From Mesorhizobium sp. (GTDB lineage Bacteria; Pseudomonadota; Alphaproteobacteria; Rhizobiales; Rhizobiaceae), in the NCBI GenBank assembly GCA_004017275.1, contig SAKE01000001.1, positions 372,001 through 436,000 on the forward strand: a stretch of DNA of 64,000 nt. The letters run 5' to 3'. The first letter of the stretch is position 1. The number at the start of each line of letters is the position of its first letter. Position numbers and translations under genes: made by a program. The notes beneath the pieces are model-generated. The model made no database searches and was not told the DNA's origin. It was given only the letters and a program-made list of their open reading frames with translations. Positions 18,720 through 28,132 of the stretch are shown in pieces.

Positions 18720-19901
18720 TCACTTGTAGGGGTCTGCGGCGTCCCGCAAGCCGTCGCCGAGGAAGTTGAACGCCATGATGACGAGGATGACGGGGAGCAT
18801 CGGCAAAAGCAGCCATGGATAGAACGCGATCACGCTGACGCTGCGCGCCTCGGTGAGCAGGATGCCCCAACTGGTTATCGGCGCCCTCAGACCGAGCCCG
18901 AGGAAGCTCAGTGCCGTCTCGCCCAGGATCATGCCGGGAATGGAGAGTGTCGCCGTCGCGATCAGATGCGACATGAAGCCGGGAATGAGATGCCGCCTGA
19001 TGATGCGGCTGCTCCTGGCGCCCATCAATTGCGCGGCCAGAACGTAATCCTCCTCGCGCAAGGCTAGAAGTTTGGAACGCACGGCCCGCGCCAGTCCGGT
19101 CCAATCGAGCAGGCCGAGGATGACAGTGATGCCGAAATAGATCAGGATCGGACTCCAGGTTATCGGCATGATCGCCGCCAGGGCCAGCCACAGCGGAATG
19201 CTGGGAATCGATTGCAGAACTTCGATTATTCGCTGAACGATCAGGTCGAAGATACCACCGTGATAGCCGGCCAGTCCGCCGATGACAATGCCGAGCAGGA
19301 AGCTGAAACTGATGCCGACCAGGCCGATTGTCAGTGAAATGCGTGCGCCATAGATCATGCGCGAGAGCACGTCGCGCCCCAGCCTGTCGGTGCCGGCCAG
19401 AAAGAGCTGACCGTTTTCGGCAGGGCAGACAAAATGCCTGTCACCTTCGATCAGGCCCCAGAACCGGTAGCTGTCGCCCTTGCAGAAGAAACGGAGCCGC
19501 TGAACATCGTCCTGTTTGTCGATGTAGTTCCGCTTGAGCGTGTCCATATCCAGCATCATCTGGCGGCCATAGACGAACGGCCCGACGAACTCGCCATTGT
19601 GGAACAGGTGCACCTTTTGCGGCGGCGAATAGATGTAGTCCATGTTGCGCGAGTGCAGATTGTAGGGCGCCAGGAACTCGCAGATCAGTATCCCGAAATA
19701 CAGCACCGCCAGGAATATGCCGGATGCAAGCGCAAGCCGGTGCTTTCGGAATTTCCACCACATCAGCCGCAACTGCGACGCCTGAAAGACCTTCGACTGT
19801 TCGGGCGTCATCGCTTCGACCGACTGCAGGTCAAAGGGTGCGATGGAAACGTAGTGTTGCAGTGGAGCGCCCGGAGCGGGCAGCGGCGATTGCGTGTTCA
19901 T
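18720..19901 (-). CDS. Peptide-type ABC transporter permease (DppC/YejE-like)
   Basis: 393 residues. It has a cytoplasmic N-terminus with one helix, then an unusually long periplasmic loop of about 130 residues, then the BPD_transp_1 core beginning at GTDRLGRDVLSRMIYGARISL. The EAA-type loop is seen in LVMGARSSRIIRRHLIPG-like sequence (AQLMGARSSRII). It is the second inner-membrane channel subunit of the importer. Its ATG overlaps the stop of the upstream permease by four bases (ATGA). The final gene of the four-gene operon. Confidence 0.92.
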   Translation of the reverse strand: MNTQSPLPAPGAPLQHYVSIAPFDLQSVEAMTPEQSKVFQASQLRLMWWKFRKHRLALASGIFLAVLYFGILICEFLAPYNLHSRNMDYIYSPPQKVHLFHNGEFVGPFVYGRQMMLDMDTLKRNYIDKQDDVQRLRFFCKGDSYRFWGLIEGDRHFVCPAENGQLFLAGTDRLGRDVLSRMIYGARISLTIGLVGISFSFLLGIVIGGLAGYHGGIFDLIVQRIIEVLQSIPSIPLWLALAAIMPITWSPILIYFGITVILGLLDWTGLARAVRSKLLALREEDYVLAAQLMGARSSRIIRRHLIPGFMSHLIATATLSIPGMILGETALSFLGLGLRAPITSWGILLTEARSVSVIAFYPWLLLPMLPVILVIMAFNFLGDGLRDAADPYK

Positions 19902-20896
19902 TTGGTGCTGCCGCCCTGCAAACGAATTCGTGGATCAAGCAGCGCCAGCGCCAGGTCGGAAATCAGCACGCCGATAACCGTCAGGAAGGCGAGGAACATC
20001 AGGAACGAGCCGGCCAGATACATATCCTGGCTTTGCAGCGCCTTGATCAGCATCGGCCCGGTCGTTTCCAAGGACAGCACGATCGCCGTGATTTCGGCGC
20101 CGGAGATGATGGCCGGCAGGATAGAGCCGATATCGGAAATGAAGAAATTGAGCGCCATACGCAGCGGATATTTGACCAGTGCCTTGAACGGATGAAGGCC
20201 TTTGGCGCGCGCGGTCACCACATATTGCTTGTGCAGCTCATCGAGCAGATTGGCGCGCAGCCGCCGGATCATGCTTGCCGTGCCCCCGGTGCCGATGATC
20301 AGGACCGGGATCCAGAGATGGGCGAGGATCGACTTCGCCTTGGCCCAGCTCATCGGCTCGCCGAGATATTGCTGGTCCATGAGATGGCCGATGGACGTGC
20401 CGAACCAGATATTGGCGAAATACATCAGGATCAGCGCCAACATGAAATTCGGAATGGCAAGGCCGAGAAGGCCGAAGAAAGTCAGGCCGTAATCGCCCCA
20501 GCTGTATTGATGCGTGGCGGAGTACATGCCGATCGGAAAGGCGATGAGCCAGGTGAATATGATCGTGACGAAGGAAACCAGCACGGTCAGCCACATTCGG
20601 TCCCCGACGACGTCGCGAACCGGCAGCTCATATTCGAAGGAATAGCCGAAATCGCCGTGTAGCATCCCGCCGACCCAGTAGAAGTAGCGAATGACCGGCG
20701 GCTTGTCGAAACCATATTCCTTGCGCATCATCTGGATGCGATCGGAATCCACCGCTTCGCCCTGGGCCCGAAGTTCGGCGACATAGCTGTCGAAATAGTC
20801 GCCTGGCGGAAGTTCGATGATCGTGAACACCAGCGCCGATATGACCAGCAGCGTTGGAACCATCACGGCGATGCGCCAGACAAGATATCGAAGCAC
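19898..20896 (-). CDS. Peptide-type ABC transporter permease (DppB/YejB-like)
   Basis: 332 residues. The N-terminal signature MLRYLVWRIAVMVPTLLVIS and the GDFGYSFEYELPV segment are typical of DppB/OppB/YejB permeases. Five to six helices follow, with the EAA loop YVVTARAKGLHPFKAL. It pairs with the downstream permease to form the membrane channel. It starts two bases after the stop of the binding protein and overlaps the next gene by four, so translation is likely coupled throughout. Confidence 0.93.
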   Translation of the reverse strand: MLRYLVWRIAVMVPTLLVISALVFTIIELPPGDYFDSYVAELRAQGEAVDSDRIQMMRKEYGFDKPPVIRYFYWVGGMLHGDFGYSFEYELPVRDVVGDRMWLTVLVSFVTIIFTWLIAFPIGMYSATHQYSWGDYGLTFFGLLGLAIPNFMLALILMYFANIWFGTSIGHLMDQQYLGEPMSWAKAKSILAHLWIPVLIIGTGGTASMIRRLRANLLDELHKQYVVTARAKGLHPFKALVKYPLRMALNFFISDIGSILPAIISGAEITAIVLSLETTGPMLIKALQSQDMYLAGSFLMFLAFLTVIGVLISDLALALLDPRIRLQGGSTK

Positions 20897-20898
20897 GC

Positions 20899-22797
20899 TC
20901 AGGTCTCTCCAAGCCAGAATGTATCCGGCATGTAGACACCGAAAAAGGCGGTCGGGTCATAGCCGTAGAGTGCCTTGTCAGGCAGATTGCGCAGCCGCGA
21001 GGACACCAGAATCGGCTGATACGTTCCGTTCACCGTGCCGATCGAGAACACCTGATCGGTGTAGATCGACAGCATTGAATTCCAGATTTCGGCGCGCTCC
21101 GTGGCTTCGGTCGATGCGTTCCAGCGCTTGAGCAAAGCCATCAACTCGACCACTTCAGGAAGATCGGGCGCCTCACCCATCTTGCCATGGGACAGATAGT
21201 GAGCGCCCCAGAGCGGCCATTGCAGTTGGTCGTCGATGGTGGGGGCCAGCTGGTACGGGTTCATGTCGGCGGTCGGCACACCATTGTCGATGCCCGACCA
21301 CATCGACATCATGATCTGGCCGCCAAGCGCGCGGCTGCGGAAGATGTCGCGCTGCGAAGTCCGGATGAACAGGGCGATGCCGATCTTGCGCCAGTGATCG
21401 GTGATGAGTTCGAGTGCGTCGGTCTCCAGCGTGCTTTCGCCGGCCGTTTCCACGATGATCTGCGCCGGGCGTCCATCGGGAAGCATCCGCACGCCGTCAT
21501 CGCCACGCGCCTGAAGCCCGGCCTCGTCGAGCAGGGCATTGGCCTGATCAGGATCATGGGCGACCCAGGCTTTCGCGAATTCCGCCCGGTAGAGCGGGCT
21601 CTCCGGCAGGACCGTATCGGCGCTTTCCTGCGCCAATCCGTAGAACACGGCCATGTTGATCTCGCGCCTGTCCACGGCGAGCGAAAGCGCGCGGCGCACA
21701 CGCACGTCACGAAAAAGGCCACGCCACACCGGGTCGGCGCAATTCAGATTGGGCAACAGCGCCAGCCGCGAACCCTGTGTGCGTTTCCACAGATGCATCT
21801 TCACCGGGTAGCGCTTCTCCGCGTCCTTCAGGAAGGCGTAATCGCTGAAGTCGATTCCCATGCCTTGCAGGTCGCTCTCGCCCGCACCGGTCTTGGCGGA
21901 AATGATCGCCGACGAGCTGACATTCAGGACAAACCGGTCGACATAGGGCAGTTGCCGGCCGTTCTCGTCTATTCGATGAAAGAACGGGTTGCGCTCGAAG
22001 ATGAACTGCTCGGCCGGCGGCTTGGTTCGGTTCTGCCAGGGATCGAGCGTCGGCAGATTCGGATTCTCCGGACGATACTGCCTGGACATGCGGATATGCA
22101 GCAGCGTCCATTTCAGGGTCCGGTTCTCCTTCATCAGGCCGGCGAGCCGGAATGGGTCCTGGTATTTCTTGTGGAACTGCTTGAGATAGGCGGCCGGCAA
22201 AACAAGCGATGTCGGCGAAGCAGCAGCAAGCTTGGGCAGGAAGTCGGGATTGGGCGCATCCCAACTATAGCGGACCGTCAACGGATCGACGATCTCGAAA
22301 CGTGGCGGCTTGCCGTCCGCCAGCAGGGCCGGGGCGAGCCCGCCTTGCGAAAGCTCATCGTTCAGCCAGACATCTTCCCAGCAATAGCGAAAATCCTCTG
22401 GCGTCAGCAGGCTGCCGTCAGACCACTTATGCCCTTCCCGTATCTTGAACGTGAAGACGCGATCATCCGCTACGTCGAAACTTTCGAGGATGTCGGGTTG
22501 CATATTAAGCTTTTCGTCATAGCCGACCAGGCGAGCATATCCATAGATCGTCATCATCCGGATATCTTTCTGGCTGCCGATGATCGTACGCAGCGTGCCG
22601 CCATATTGGCCGGGCTGGCGGCCCATCGCAGCGAGATTCAATGCGCGCGGGTTCTTGGGCAGGCGTTCGGCGAGTGCCGGCAGCGCCCTGGCCGTCAGCT
22701 GCGGCCGAAGAAATTCCGGCTCCAGATCGCCGGCGCGCGACGTGCCTGGCAGAAATGCCGAAGCCATGAGGCCAAGGACGGTGCGCCGGCTGATCAA
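20899..22797 (-). CDS. Tat-exported peptide-type ABC substrate-binding protein (SBP family 5)
   Basis: About 632 residues from TTG 22797, whose last two bases fall in the TGA stop of the ATPase gene (TTGA overlap). This start gives an N-terminus with the twin-arginine pattern SRRTVLG followed by a hydrophobic stretch and an Ala-rich cleavage region, so Tat export to the periplasm is predicted. The frame upstream to 23073 overlaps the ATPase and is not used. QPGQYGGTLR and WSDGSLLTPEDF are typical of SBP_bac_5 proteins binding oligopeptides or similar ligands. Confidence 0.92.
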   Translation of the reverse strand: MISRRTVLGLMASAFLPGTSRAGDLEPEFLRPQLTARALPALAERLPKNPRALNLAAMGRQPGQYGGTLRTIIGSQKDIRMMTIYGYARLVGYDEKLNMQPDILESFDVADDRVFTFKIREGHKWSDGSLLTPEDFRYCWEDVWLNDELSQGGLAPALLADGKPPRFEIVDPLTVRYSWDAPNPDFLPKLAAASPTSLVLPAAYLKQFHKKYQDPFRLAGLMKENRTLKWTLLHIRMSRQYRPENPNLPTLDPWQNRTKPPAEQFIFERNPFFHRIDENGRQLPYVDRFVLNVSSSAIISAKTGAGESDLQGMGIDFSDYAFLKDAEKRYPVKMHLWKRTQGSRLALLPNLNCADPVWRGLFRDVRVRRALSLAVDRREINMAVFYGLAQESADTVLPESPLYRAEFAKAWVAHDPDQANALLDEAGLQARGDDGVRMLPDGRPAQIIVETAGESTLETDALELITDHWRKIGIALFIRTSQRDIFRSRALGGQIMMSMWSGIDNGVPTADMNPYQLAPTIDDQLQWPLWGAHYLSHGKMGEAPDLPEVVELMALLKRWNASTEATERAEIWNSMLSIYTDQVFSIGTVNGTYQPILVSSRLRNLPDKALYGYDPTAFFGVYMPDTFWLGET

Positions 22798-24689
22798 TGG
22801 CGTAACTCGCTGACATCGGCCGAGCGCCGGGCCAGCACGAGGTGGCCACCGCCAAGATCGAGCGGCGACAGCATATCCTCGTCGCCTTCTTCGCGGAATT
22901 GCGGTCCCCATGCGCTGGTGTCGGAAGCGCCGCCGAGCTTCAGCGTCTTGAAATCCATCGGCCGGTCGAGATCGGGGAAGGGTACCGCGGCGAGCAGCGA
23001 GCGCGTGTAGGGGTGGATCGGTTTCCTGAGCAGAATTTCGCGCGGCGCCAGCTCGACGATACGCCCGCCGCACATCACCGCGATGCGATCCGCCATGTAG
23101 TCCACCACCGCCAAATTGTGGGATATGAACAGGTAGGTCAGGCCCAGTTCCTTTTGCAGGTCCTTCAGAAGGTTCAGGATCTGCGCCTGGACAGAGACAT
23201 CGAGCGCCGAAACCGGCTCGTCGCAGATCAGGAGTTCAGGCCCCAGGGCCAACGCGCGCGCGATGCCGATACGCTGACGCTGCCCGCCCGAGAAACTGTG
23301 CGGATAGCGCTTGATGAAGCGCGGATCGAGCCCGATTGCCTGCATCAGGCTCTTGACCGTGGCGAGCCGGGACGCGGCACTGCCACGCTGATGGATTTCC
23401 AGCGGCTCGCTCAAGATGTTCTCCACGGTCATGCGAGGTGAGAGCGACGATACCGGATCCTGGAAGACCATCTGGATTTTCGCGCGCAGCAACCGCAGGG
23501 CTTCTCCCTCGGCTGCCAGGACGTTGATCGGTCCTTCGCGGCCGTTGAAGACCACGGAGCCGCCGCTAGGGGTGACGGCCCGCATGAGGATCTTGCTGAC
23601 GGTGGTTTTGCCGCAGCCGCTTTCCCCGACCAGACCCAGGCACTCACCCCGCCTGATGTCGAAGCTCACGCCGTCCACGGCGCGAACAGAGGTTTGATGG
23701 CTCCCGCCGAACCATCCGGACTTGCGGGTGGTGTAGACCTTTTTCAGATCCCTGACCGACAGCAGGACGTCGTCCGGCCCCTTCGATGCCGGCGCCGTCT
23801 GCTTGCCGAGCAGGTTTTCGACATTCACCGGCACCTCGCGGAGCGCCTTTAGCCTTTCGCCAGGCTTCAGGTCGAAATGCGGAACGGCTGCCATCAGACC
23901 CTTCAGGTAAGGGTGCCCTGGCCGGCGGAATATCGCCTCGACAGGTCCCGCTTCCATGATCTCGCCATGGTAGATGACCACCACCTCGTCGGCGACATTG
24001 GCGACCACGCCGAGGTCGTGCGTGATTAGCAGCATCGCCATGTTCAGCTTGGTCTGAAGTTCGCGCAGCAATTGCAGGATTTGTGCCTGGATGGTGACGT
24101 CCAACGCCGTCGTCGGCTCGTCGGCGATCAACAAAGCGGGCCGGCAGATAAGCGCCATGGCGATCATGGCGCGCTGACGCAATCCTCCCGAAAGTTCAAA
24201 CGGATACATGTCATAGGCGCGCTTGGGATTGGGAAAGCCGACAAGACCGAGCATTTCCTCGGTTCGCGCCTTGCGTTCCGCCCGAGCCATGGGTGTATGA
24301 ATCTGCAGGGATTCGCTGACCTGGTTGCCGATCGTGTGCAGCGGCGACAGCGATGTCATCGGCTCCTGAAAGATCTTGCCGATGCGGCTGCCTCTCAACG
24401 CTCGGATTTCGGGTCCGTCACGCGGCATCTGCAGGATATCCTGCGTCGTGCCGGGTCTTTCAGGATCGGAAAACAGGATACGGCCGCGAACATGGGCTGT
24501 CCTCGGCAAAATGCCCATCACTGCCTGGCTGAGAACCGATTTTCCGGAACCGGACTCGCCCACAAGCGCGGTAACCTTGCCGGGCAAGACTCGAAGATTT
24601 GCACGCCTGACGGCATGCAACGGTCCCCCGATAATGGCAAAAGAGATGCCAACATCCTCGATCCGCAGCAGATCAACGCCCGAATTCAT
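22794..24689 (-). CDS. Fused two-domain ABC ATPase of the peptide importer (YejF-like)
   Basis: About 631 residues from ATG 24689. Two complete NBDs are fused: Walker A GESGSGKS near 40 and signature LSGGLRQR in the first; Walker A GESGCGKT, signature FSGGQRQR and Walker [13 protein letters not shown] in the second. Each ends with the oligopeptide-type C-terminal extension (PxHPYxxxLxxAVP). It is the first gene of the operon ATPase - binding protein - permease - permease, an order that differs from the usual binding-protein-first layout. In S. meliloti the YejABEF system has been linked to antimicrobial peptide tolerance; whether this paralogue shares that role is unknown. Confidence 0.93.
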   Translation of the reverse strand: MNSGVDLLRIEDVGISFAIIGGPLHAVRRANLRVLPGKVTALVGESGSGKSVLSQAVMGILPRTAHVRGRILFSDPERPGTTQDILQMPRDGPEIRALRGSRIGKIFQEPMTSLSPLHTIGNQVSESLQIHTPMARAERKARTEEMLGLVGFPNPKRAYDMYPFELSGGLRQRAMIAMALICRPALLIADEPTTALDVTIQAQILQLLRELQTKLNMAMLLITHDLGVVANVADEVVVIYHGEIMEAGPVEAIFRRPGHPYLKGLMAAVPHFDLKPGERLKALREVPVNVENLLGKQTAPASKGPDDVLLSVRDLKKVYTTRKSGWFGGSHQTSVRAVDGVSFDIRRGECLGLVGESGCGKTTVSKILMRAVTPSGGSVVFNGREGPINVLAAEGEALRLLRAKIQMVFQDPVSSLSPRMTVENILSEPLEIHQRGSAASRLATVKSLMQAIGLDPRFIKRYPHSFSGGQRQRIGIARALALGPELLICDEPVSALDVSVQAQILNLLKDLQKELGLTYLFISHNLAVVDYMADRIAVMCGGRIVELAPREILLRKPIHPYTRSLLAAVPFPDLDRPMDFKTLKLGGASDTSAWGPQFREEGDEDMLSPLDLGGGHLVLARRSADVSELRH

Positions 24690-24859
24690 TCTCAAACCAG
24701 CCCCACTCCTGGCGGCCTGCCGGGCGGCAGACCAGAAGGCGAGACTAACGCATTGCCAGCCTAGAGCAACTTGGATTCGAACGAGTCCAGGGCAATGAAC
24801 TCGGGTTAACGGTTTCCTTCGGAGCCTTCGCCGGCGCGTTGGCTGACGGAGCATCAACG

Positions 24860-24882
24860 AAAAACCCGCCTGTGCGGCGGGT
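24860..24882 (-). terminator. Hairpin with T-run on minus strand
   Basis: ACCCGCC and GGCGGGT pair with a five-base loop, followed on the minus strand by TTTT. It lies 228 bases beyond the stop of the upstream cyclase and about 170 bases before the ABC ATPase start, so it may terminate the cyclase transcript or attenuate the transporter operon. Confidence 0.6.
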
Positions 24883-25109
24883 CACTGGCGCAAATCAGCA
24901 CCATAGGCAAATACGTACCATAGCTGACGGCAGCGAGTCAAGAAAAAATTCCTATCATGAGAAAGGCTGCCCGGCACAAAAGCTGCCGACACCGCCGAAC
25001 TGGCTGTCGTCAGGTCTTTTGTTAAGCTGAGTTCGGAGCCCTGCGAACGAGTCCCGACGGAGCCGGCGACCGGACCGCGTACCAAGGCGTTGGGATCAGA
25101 TCGTGGCGG

Positions 25110-26450
25110 TTACTGGAGCTTCCTCGGGGCGCCGGGCGAAAGCCGCGCGGCATCGCGGTGAAGCAGCATGACCTGCTCGGCGTCGGATATTCGGTCGTAA
25201 ATCGGTTCCAGCGTGCCGTCCTCATCGAGTGCGAGAGCCCCCGATAGATCGGGTGAAAGCACCGTCAGCTTCTGCTTGATCCCCGCCAGTTCCTCGTTGC
25301 CGATTGTCAGCCAGGTGTCGGCGCCGCAATAGCTGGCGAAGTCCTTGCTGGCGAGAACGCTGTGCGGATATTTCTTGGTCAGGGTCTGAAGGCGCTGGAC
25401 CTCGTTTACAGCCGAGCCGAAGACAGAGAATGTGAGCCGGTCGGTAAGCCCGACATTGCCGAACATCACGTTGCCGACATGCAGGCCGATACCAAATTTT
25501 ATATCGCCCAATCCCTGCTCTTTTCTGCGCAGATTGAGCTCCATCATGCGCGCGCTCGCCTTGTGTGCTGCCGCAAGAGCAGACTGGCAGGCAATTTCGG
25601 ACTGCGAGCGGTGCCTTTCGCAAGGGTAGACTGCAATGAAGCCATCCCCCAGGAAACTCATGATCTGCCCGCCTTTGCGATTGAAGGGTGCCGCAATGGC
25701 ATCGAAAAACTGGTTCAGCGTATCGATGTAGATTTCGCGGCCGGAAGTTTCGGCAAGCCTTGTCGACCCGCGCATATCGGCCATGACCAGTGCGGCCCGG
25801 ATTGTGTCGCCCTCGCCGCGCTTGATCTGACCGTCCAGCACGCGCCTGCCGGCGTCGCCACCAAGATAAGTGGTCATCATGTTGTCGGCCAGCTTGGTGA
25901 GCACCGCCATTTTGGCTGCGATAGCCAGATGGTTTTGGATACGCAGCAGCGCCGAAATCATGCTGTCGCTGAAACCTGAAGCACTGTCGGTGGACCAGGA
26001 CCCTATCATGCCCTGACTGGTATTGCCGCTGAAGGGATGGACGAAAGCCATGTAATCGGTCACGCCCATACGCCCGAGTTCATCGAAAACAGGAAATTCC
26101 GACGGGACCGAAGGGTCGAGCCGGCGCCGCAGATGGTCGAGCTTGTTGCTGAGCAGATGGTAGTATGGGCTGGTCAGGAATCTGTCGGAATGAACGCCGT
26201 CCTCTTTGCGGAAGCCTTCCACTTCCATGCCCTGGCCGCGAAGCCAAGTGAAGCCAAGCGCGTCATAAAGCGGATGAAGCATCGAAAAGCTCAAATGCAC
26301 CCGCTTCAGCGGCAGGCCGGCAGCAGCCAGCCGTTCACAAAAGCCCTTTACCAATGTCTCCAGGTCGTTGCCCGCCAGCGCTGACTGAGTCAGCCAATCG
26401 GCAACCTTATCCATGAGAATGGTGGAAATTTCTGCTTGCGCTGTGCTCAT
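25110..26450 (-). CDS. Class III nucleotide cyclase with atypical base-selecting residues
   Basis: About 446 residues from ATG 26450 (frame open to 26561). The N-terminal 200 residues form a sensor-like domain I cannot assign, possibly GAF-related, then a linker helix and the catalytic domain. Both metal Asp residues are present (MADMRGST and FLGDGF), as are the Asn and Arg of AVNEVQR. The position normally held by the adenine-selecting Lys is Ser (MSFLGD) and its Asp/Thr partner is Ser (FSVFG), so substrate choice cannot be predicted and need not be ATP. No membrane helix. Confidence 0.87.
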   Translation of the reverse strand: MSTAQAEISTILMDKVADWLTQSALAGNDLETLVKGFCERLAAAGLPLKRVHLSFSMLHPLYDALGFTWLRGQGMEVEGFRKEDGVHSDRFLTSPYYHLLSNKLDHLRRRLDPSVPSEFPVFDELGRMGVTDYMAFVHPFSGNTSQGMIGSWSTDSASGFSDSMISALLRIQNHLAIAAKMAVLTKLADNMMTTYLGGDAGRRVLDGQIKRGEGDTIRAALVMADMRGSTRLAETSGREIYIDTLNQFFDAIAAPFNRKGGQIMSFLGDGFIAVYPCERHRSQSEIACQSALAAAHKASARMMELNLRRKEQGLGDIKFGIGLHVGNVMFGNVGLTDRLTFSVFGSAVNEVQRLQTLTKKYPHSVLASKDFASYCGADTWLTIGNEELAGIKQKLTVLSPDLSGALALDEDGTLEPIYDRISDAEQVMLLHRDAARLSPGAPRKLQ

Positions 26451-26672
26451 ACCATCTCGAAACCCGTCGAAGACGGAGCCATTATCCTTTGATCCGCCAT
26501 AACACAGTCCGCCAGCGACCCAAAGATGCCCCGAAGTCAACGAGGCCGGATTCGGCGGCAAAAGTGACGAAGTGTAACTGCATCCAACTCCTGTGGCATT
26601 AGGTGGAGAAACTGCTGGCGGAGTGCAATCCCGATCCTGGCATCGGGAAAAAAATCGCCGGCACCGGACCCA

Positions 26673-28016
26673 TCAGGCCTTCACCACCGTCTCCCGGGCC
26701 AGCCCGAGGCGGCCAAAAACATTGCGTGTGTCTACGATCAGAAGGGCGTGATCGGCGATCGTCTGATAGTCGATCGCGTCATGGTCGGTTGCAACGACGA
26801 CAGCATCGAAATCCTTCAACGCCGCCTCGGTCAATTCGACCGAGCGTCGTCCCTTGATCGCCATATGCTCCCGTGTGGTCGGGATCTCGGTAACATGCGG
26901 ATCATGGAATTCCACCTTGCCGCCCCATTCCTCGATGAGTTCAATGAGCCGCAATGAGGGGCTTTCGCGGATGTCGGGCACATTCTTCTTATAGGCGAGC
27001 CCGATGACGAGAATGCGCGAGCGGCTGAGCGCCTTGCCGCAACGCCTGTCCAGCGCCTTCGCCAGTTCATCGACCACGTGACGCGGCATGGCGGTGTTGA
27101 TCTCTGCCGCCAACTCGATGAAGCGGGTCGGCAGTTCGTATTCGCGCGCCTTCCACGTCAGGTAGAAGGGATCGATCGGAACGCAGTGCCCGCCAAGTCC
27201 GGGGCCAGGATAGAAAGGCATGTAGCCGAAGGGCTTGCTCTTTGCCGCCTCGATTACCTCCCAGATGTCGATGCCCATCGCGCCGAGCACGACCTTCAAC
27301 TCGTTGACGAGGGCTATGTTGACCGAGCGGAAGATGTTTTCCGTCAGCTTGACTGCCTCGGCGGTCGCCGTGGTGGAAACTGGAACGACGGTCTTGACCA
27401 CGCCCTGGTAGAAAGCCTGCACGAGCGTCGCCGCTTCAATGCCGTCGCCTGCCACGACCTTGGGGATCGTCGCGACTTCAAAGTTGCGGTTGCCGGGATC
27501 CTCGCGTTCGGGCGAGAAGCCCAGGAAGAAGTCTATCTTCGACTGCAAGCCGGTTTCTTCCAGTATGGGCTTGATCACGTCGTCGGTGGTGCCGGGATAG
27601 GTGGTAGATTCCAGCACGATGAGGTGGCCGAGACGCAGATGCTTTGCGATGGTGTCAGTCGTGTTCCTGACAAAGGAGAGGTCCGGCTCACGGTTTTTCG
27701 TCAGCGGTGTCGGAACGCAGATGATGATGATATCGCAGACGGACAGTTCGGCAAAATCCGCAGTGGCGCGGAACCGTCCGCTCGCCACGTGGCCGGCAAG
27801 GGCTGTCGACGTCACCGCCTCAATGTAGGATTGGCCGTTGTTCAGGCTCTCGACCTTCTGGACTTCGATGTCGAAGCCGGAAACCGGGAAGCCGGCGCGT
27901 GCGACCGCAATTGCCAGCGGCAACCCGACATAGCCCAATCCGATCACGCCGACTTGCGCGGCGCGCGTCGAGATCCGGTTCAGCAGACGGTCATATGCCG
28001 ATCGTGAAGCGTCCAA
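26673..28016 (-). CDS. UDP-glucose/UDP-GlcNAc 6-dehydrogenase family protein
   Basis: 447 residues, full length for the family. NAD-binding GLGYVGLPLA at 26-35, the VPTPL and ESTTYPGTT motifs, the catalytic Cys278 in GGHCVPIDP and the C-terminal second Rossmann domain (LVIGLAYKKNVPDIRESP). It oxidises a UDP-sugar to the uronic acid, supplying acidic sugar for polysaccharide. Sequence features are closer to the UDP-HexNAc (WbpA/TviB) branch than to UDP-glucose enzymes, but this is not decisive. It starts the glycan locus, though it is separated from the other glycan genes by the DUF3095 gene. Confidence 0.9.
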   Translation of the reverse strand: MDASRSAYDRLLNRISTRAAQVGVIGLGYVGLPLAIAVARAGFPVSGFDIEVQKVESLNNGQSYIEAVTSTALAGHVASGRFRATADFAELSVCDIIIICVPTPLTKNREPDLSFVRNTTDTIAKHLRLGHLIVLESTTYPGTTDDVIKPILEETGLQSKIDFFLGFSPEREDPGNRNFEVATIPKVVAGDGIEAATLVQAFYQGVVKTVVPVSTTATAEAVKLTENIFRSVNIALVNELKVVLGAMGIDIWEVIEAAKSKPFGYMPFYPGPGLGGHCVPIDPFYLTWKAREYELPTRFIELAAEINTAMPRHVVDELAKALDRRCGKALSRSRILVIGLAYKKNVPDIRESPSLRLIELIEEWGGKVEFHDPHVTEIPTTREHMAIKGRRSVELTEAALKDFDAVVVATDHDAIDYQTIADHALLIVDTRNVFGRLGLARETVVKA

Positions 28017-28132
28017 AAATCTGCTTTCCCGTCAATTCGGATAAGGCTAGCCGCTCTCACGGCGTGGCCCGCCATGGTCCCAAGAACCATGGCCGAGGCA
28101 TATTGCGGAAAATGAATTCTCGCAAGCCGTCA

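Noticed and set aside
21187..23010. A 607-codon plus-strand open frame
   Set aside because: Antisense to the peptide-binding protein gene and the end of the ATPase gene, no family features, no ribosome site.
22798..23073. N-terminal extension of the peptide-binding protein
   Set aside because: It overlaps the coding end of the ATPase gene in another frame and is Arg-rich without signal features; the TTG at 22797 gives a proper Tat signal and a coupled TTGA junction.
24760..24830. tRNA-like string containing GGATTCGAAC
   Set aside because: No acceptor stem, D-arm or anticodon arm could be paired around it; the short T-loop-like match is probably chance or part of a repeat.
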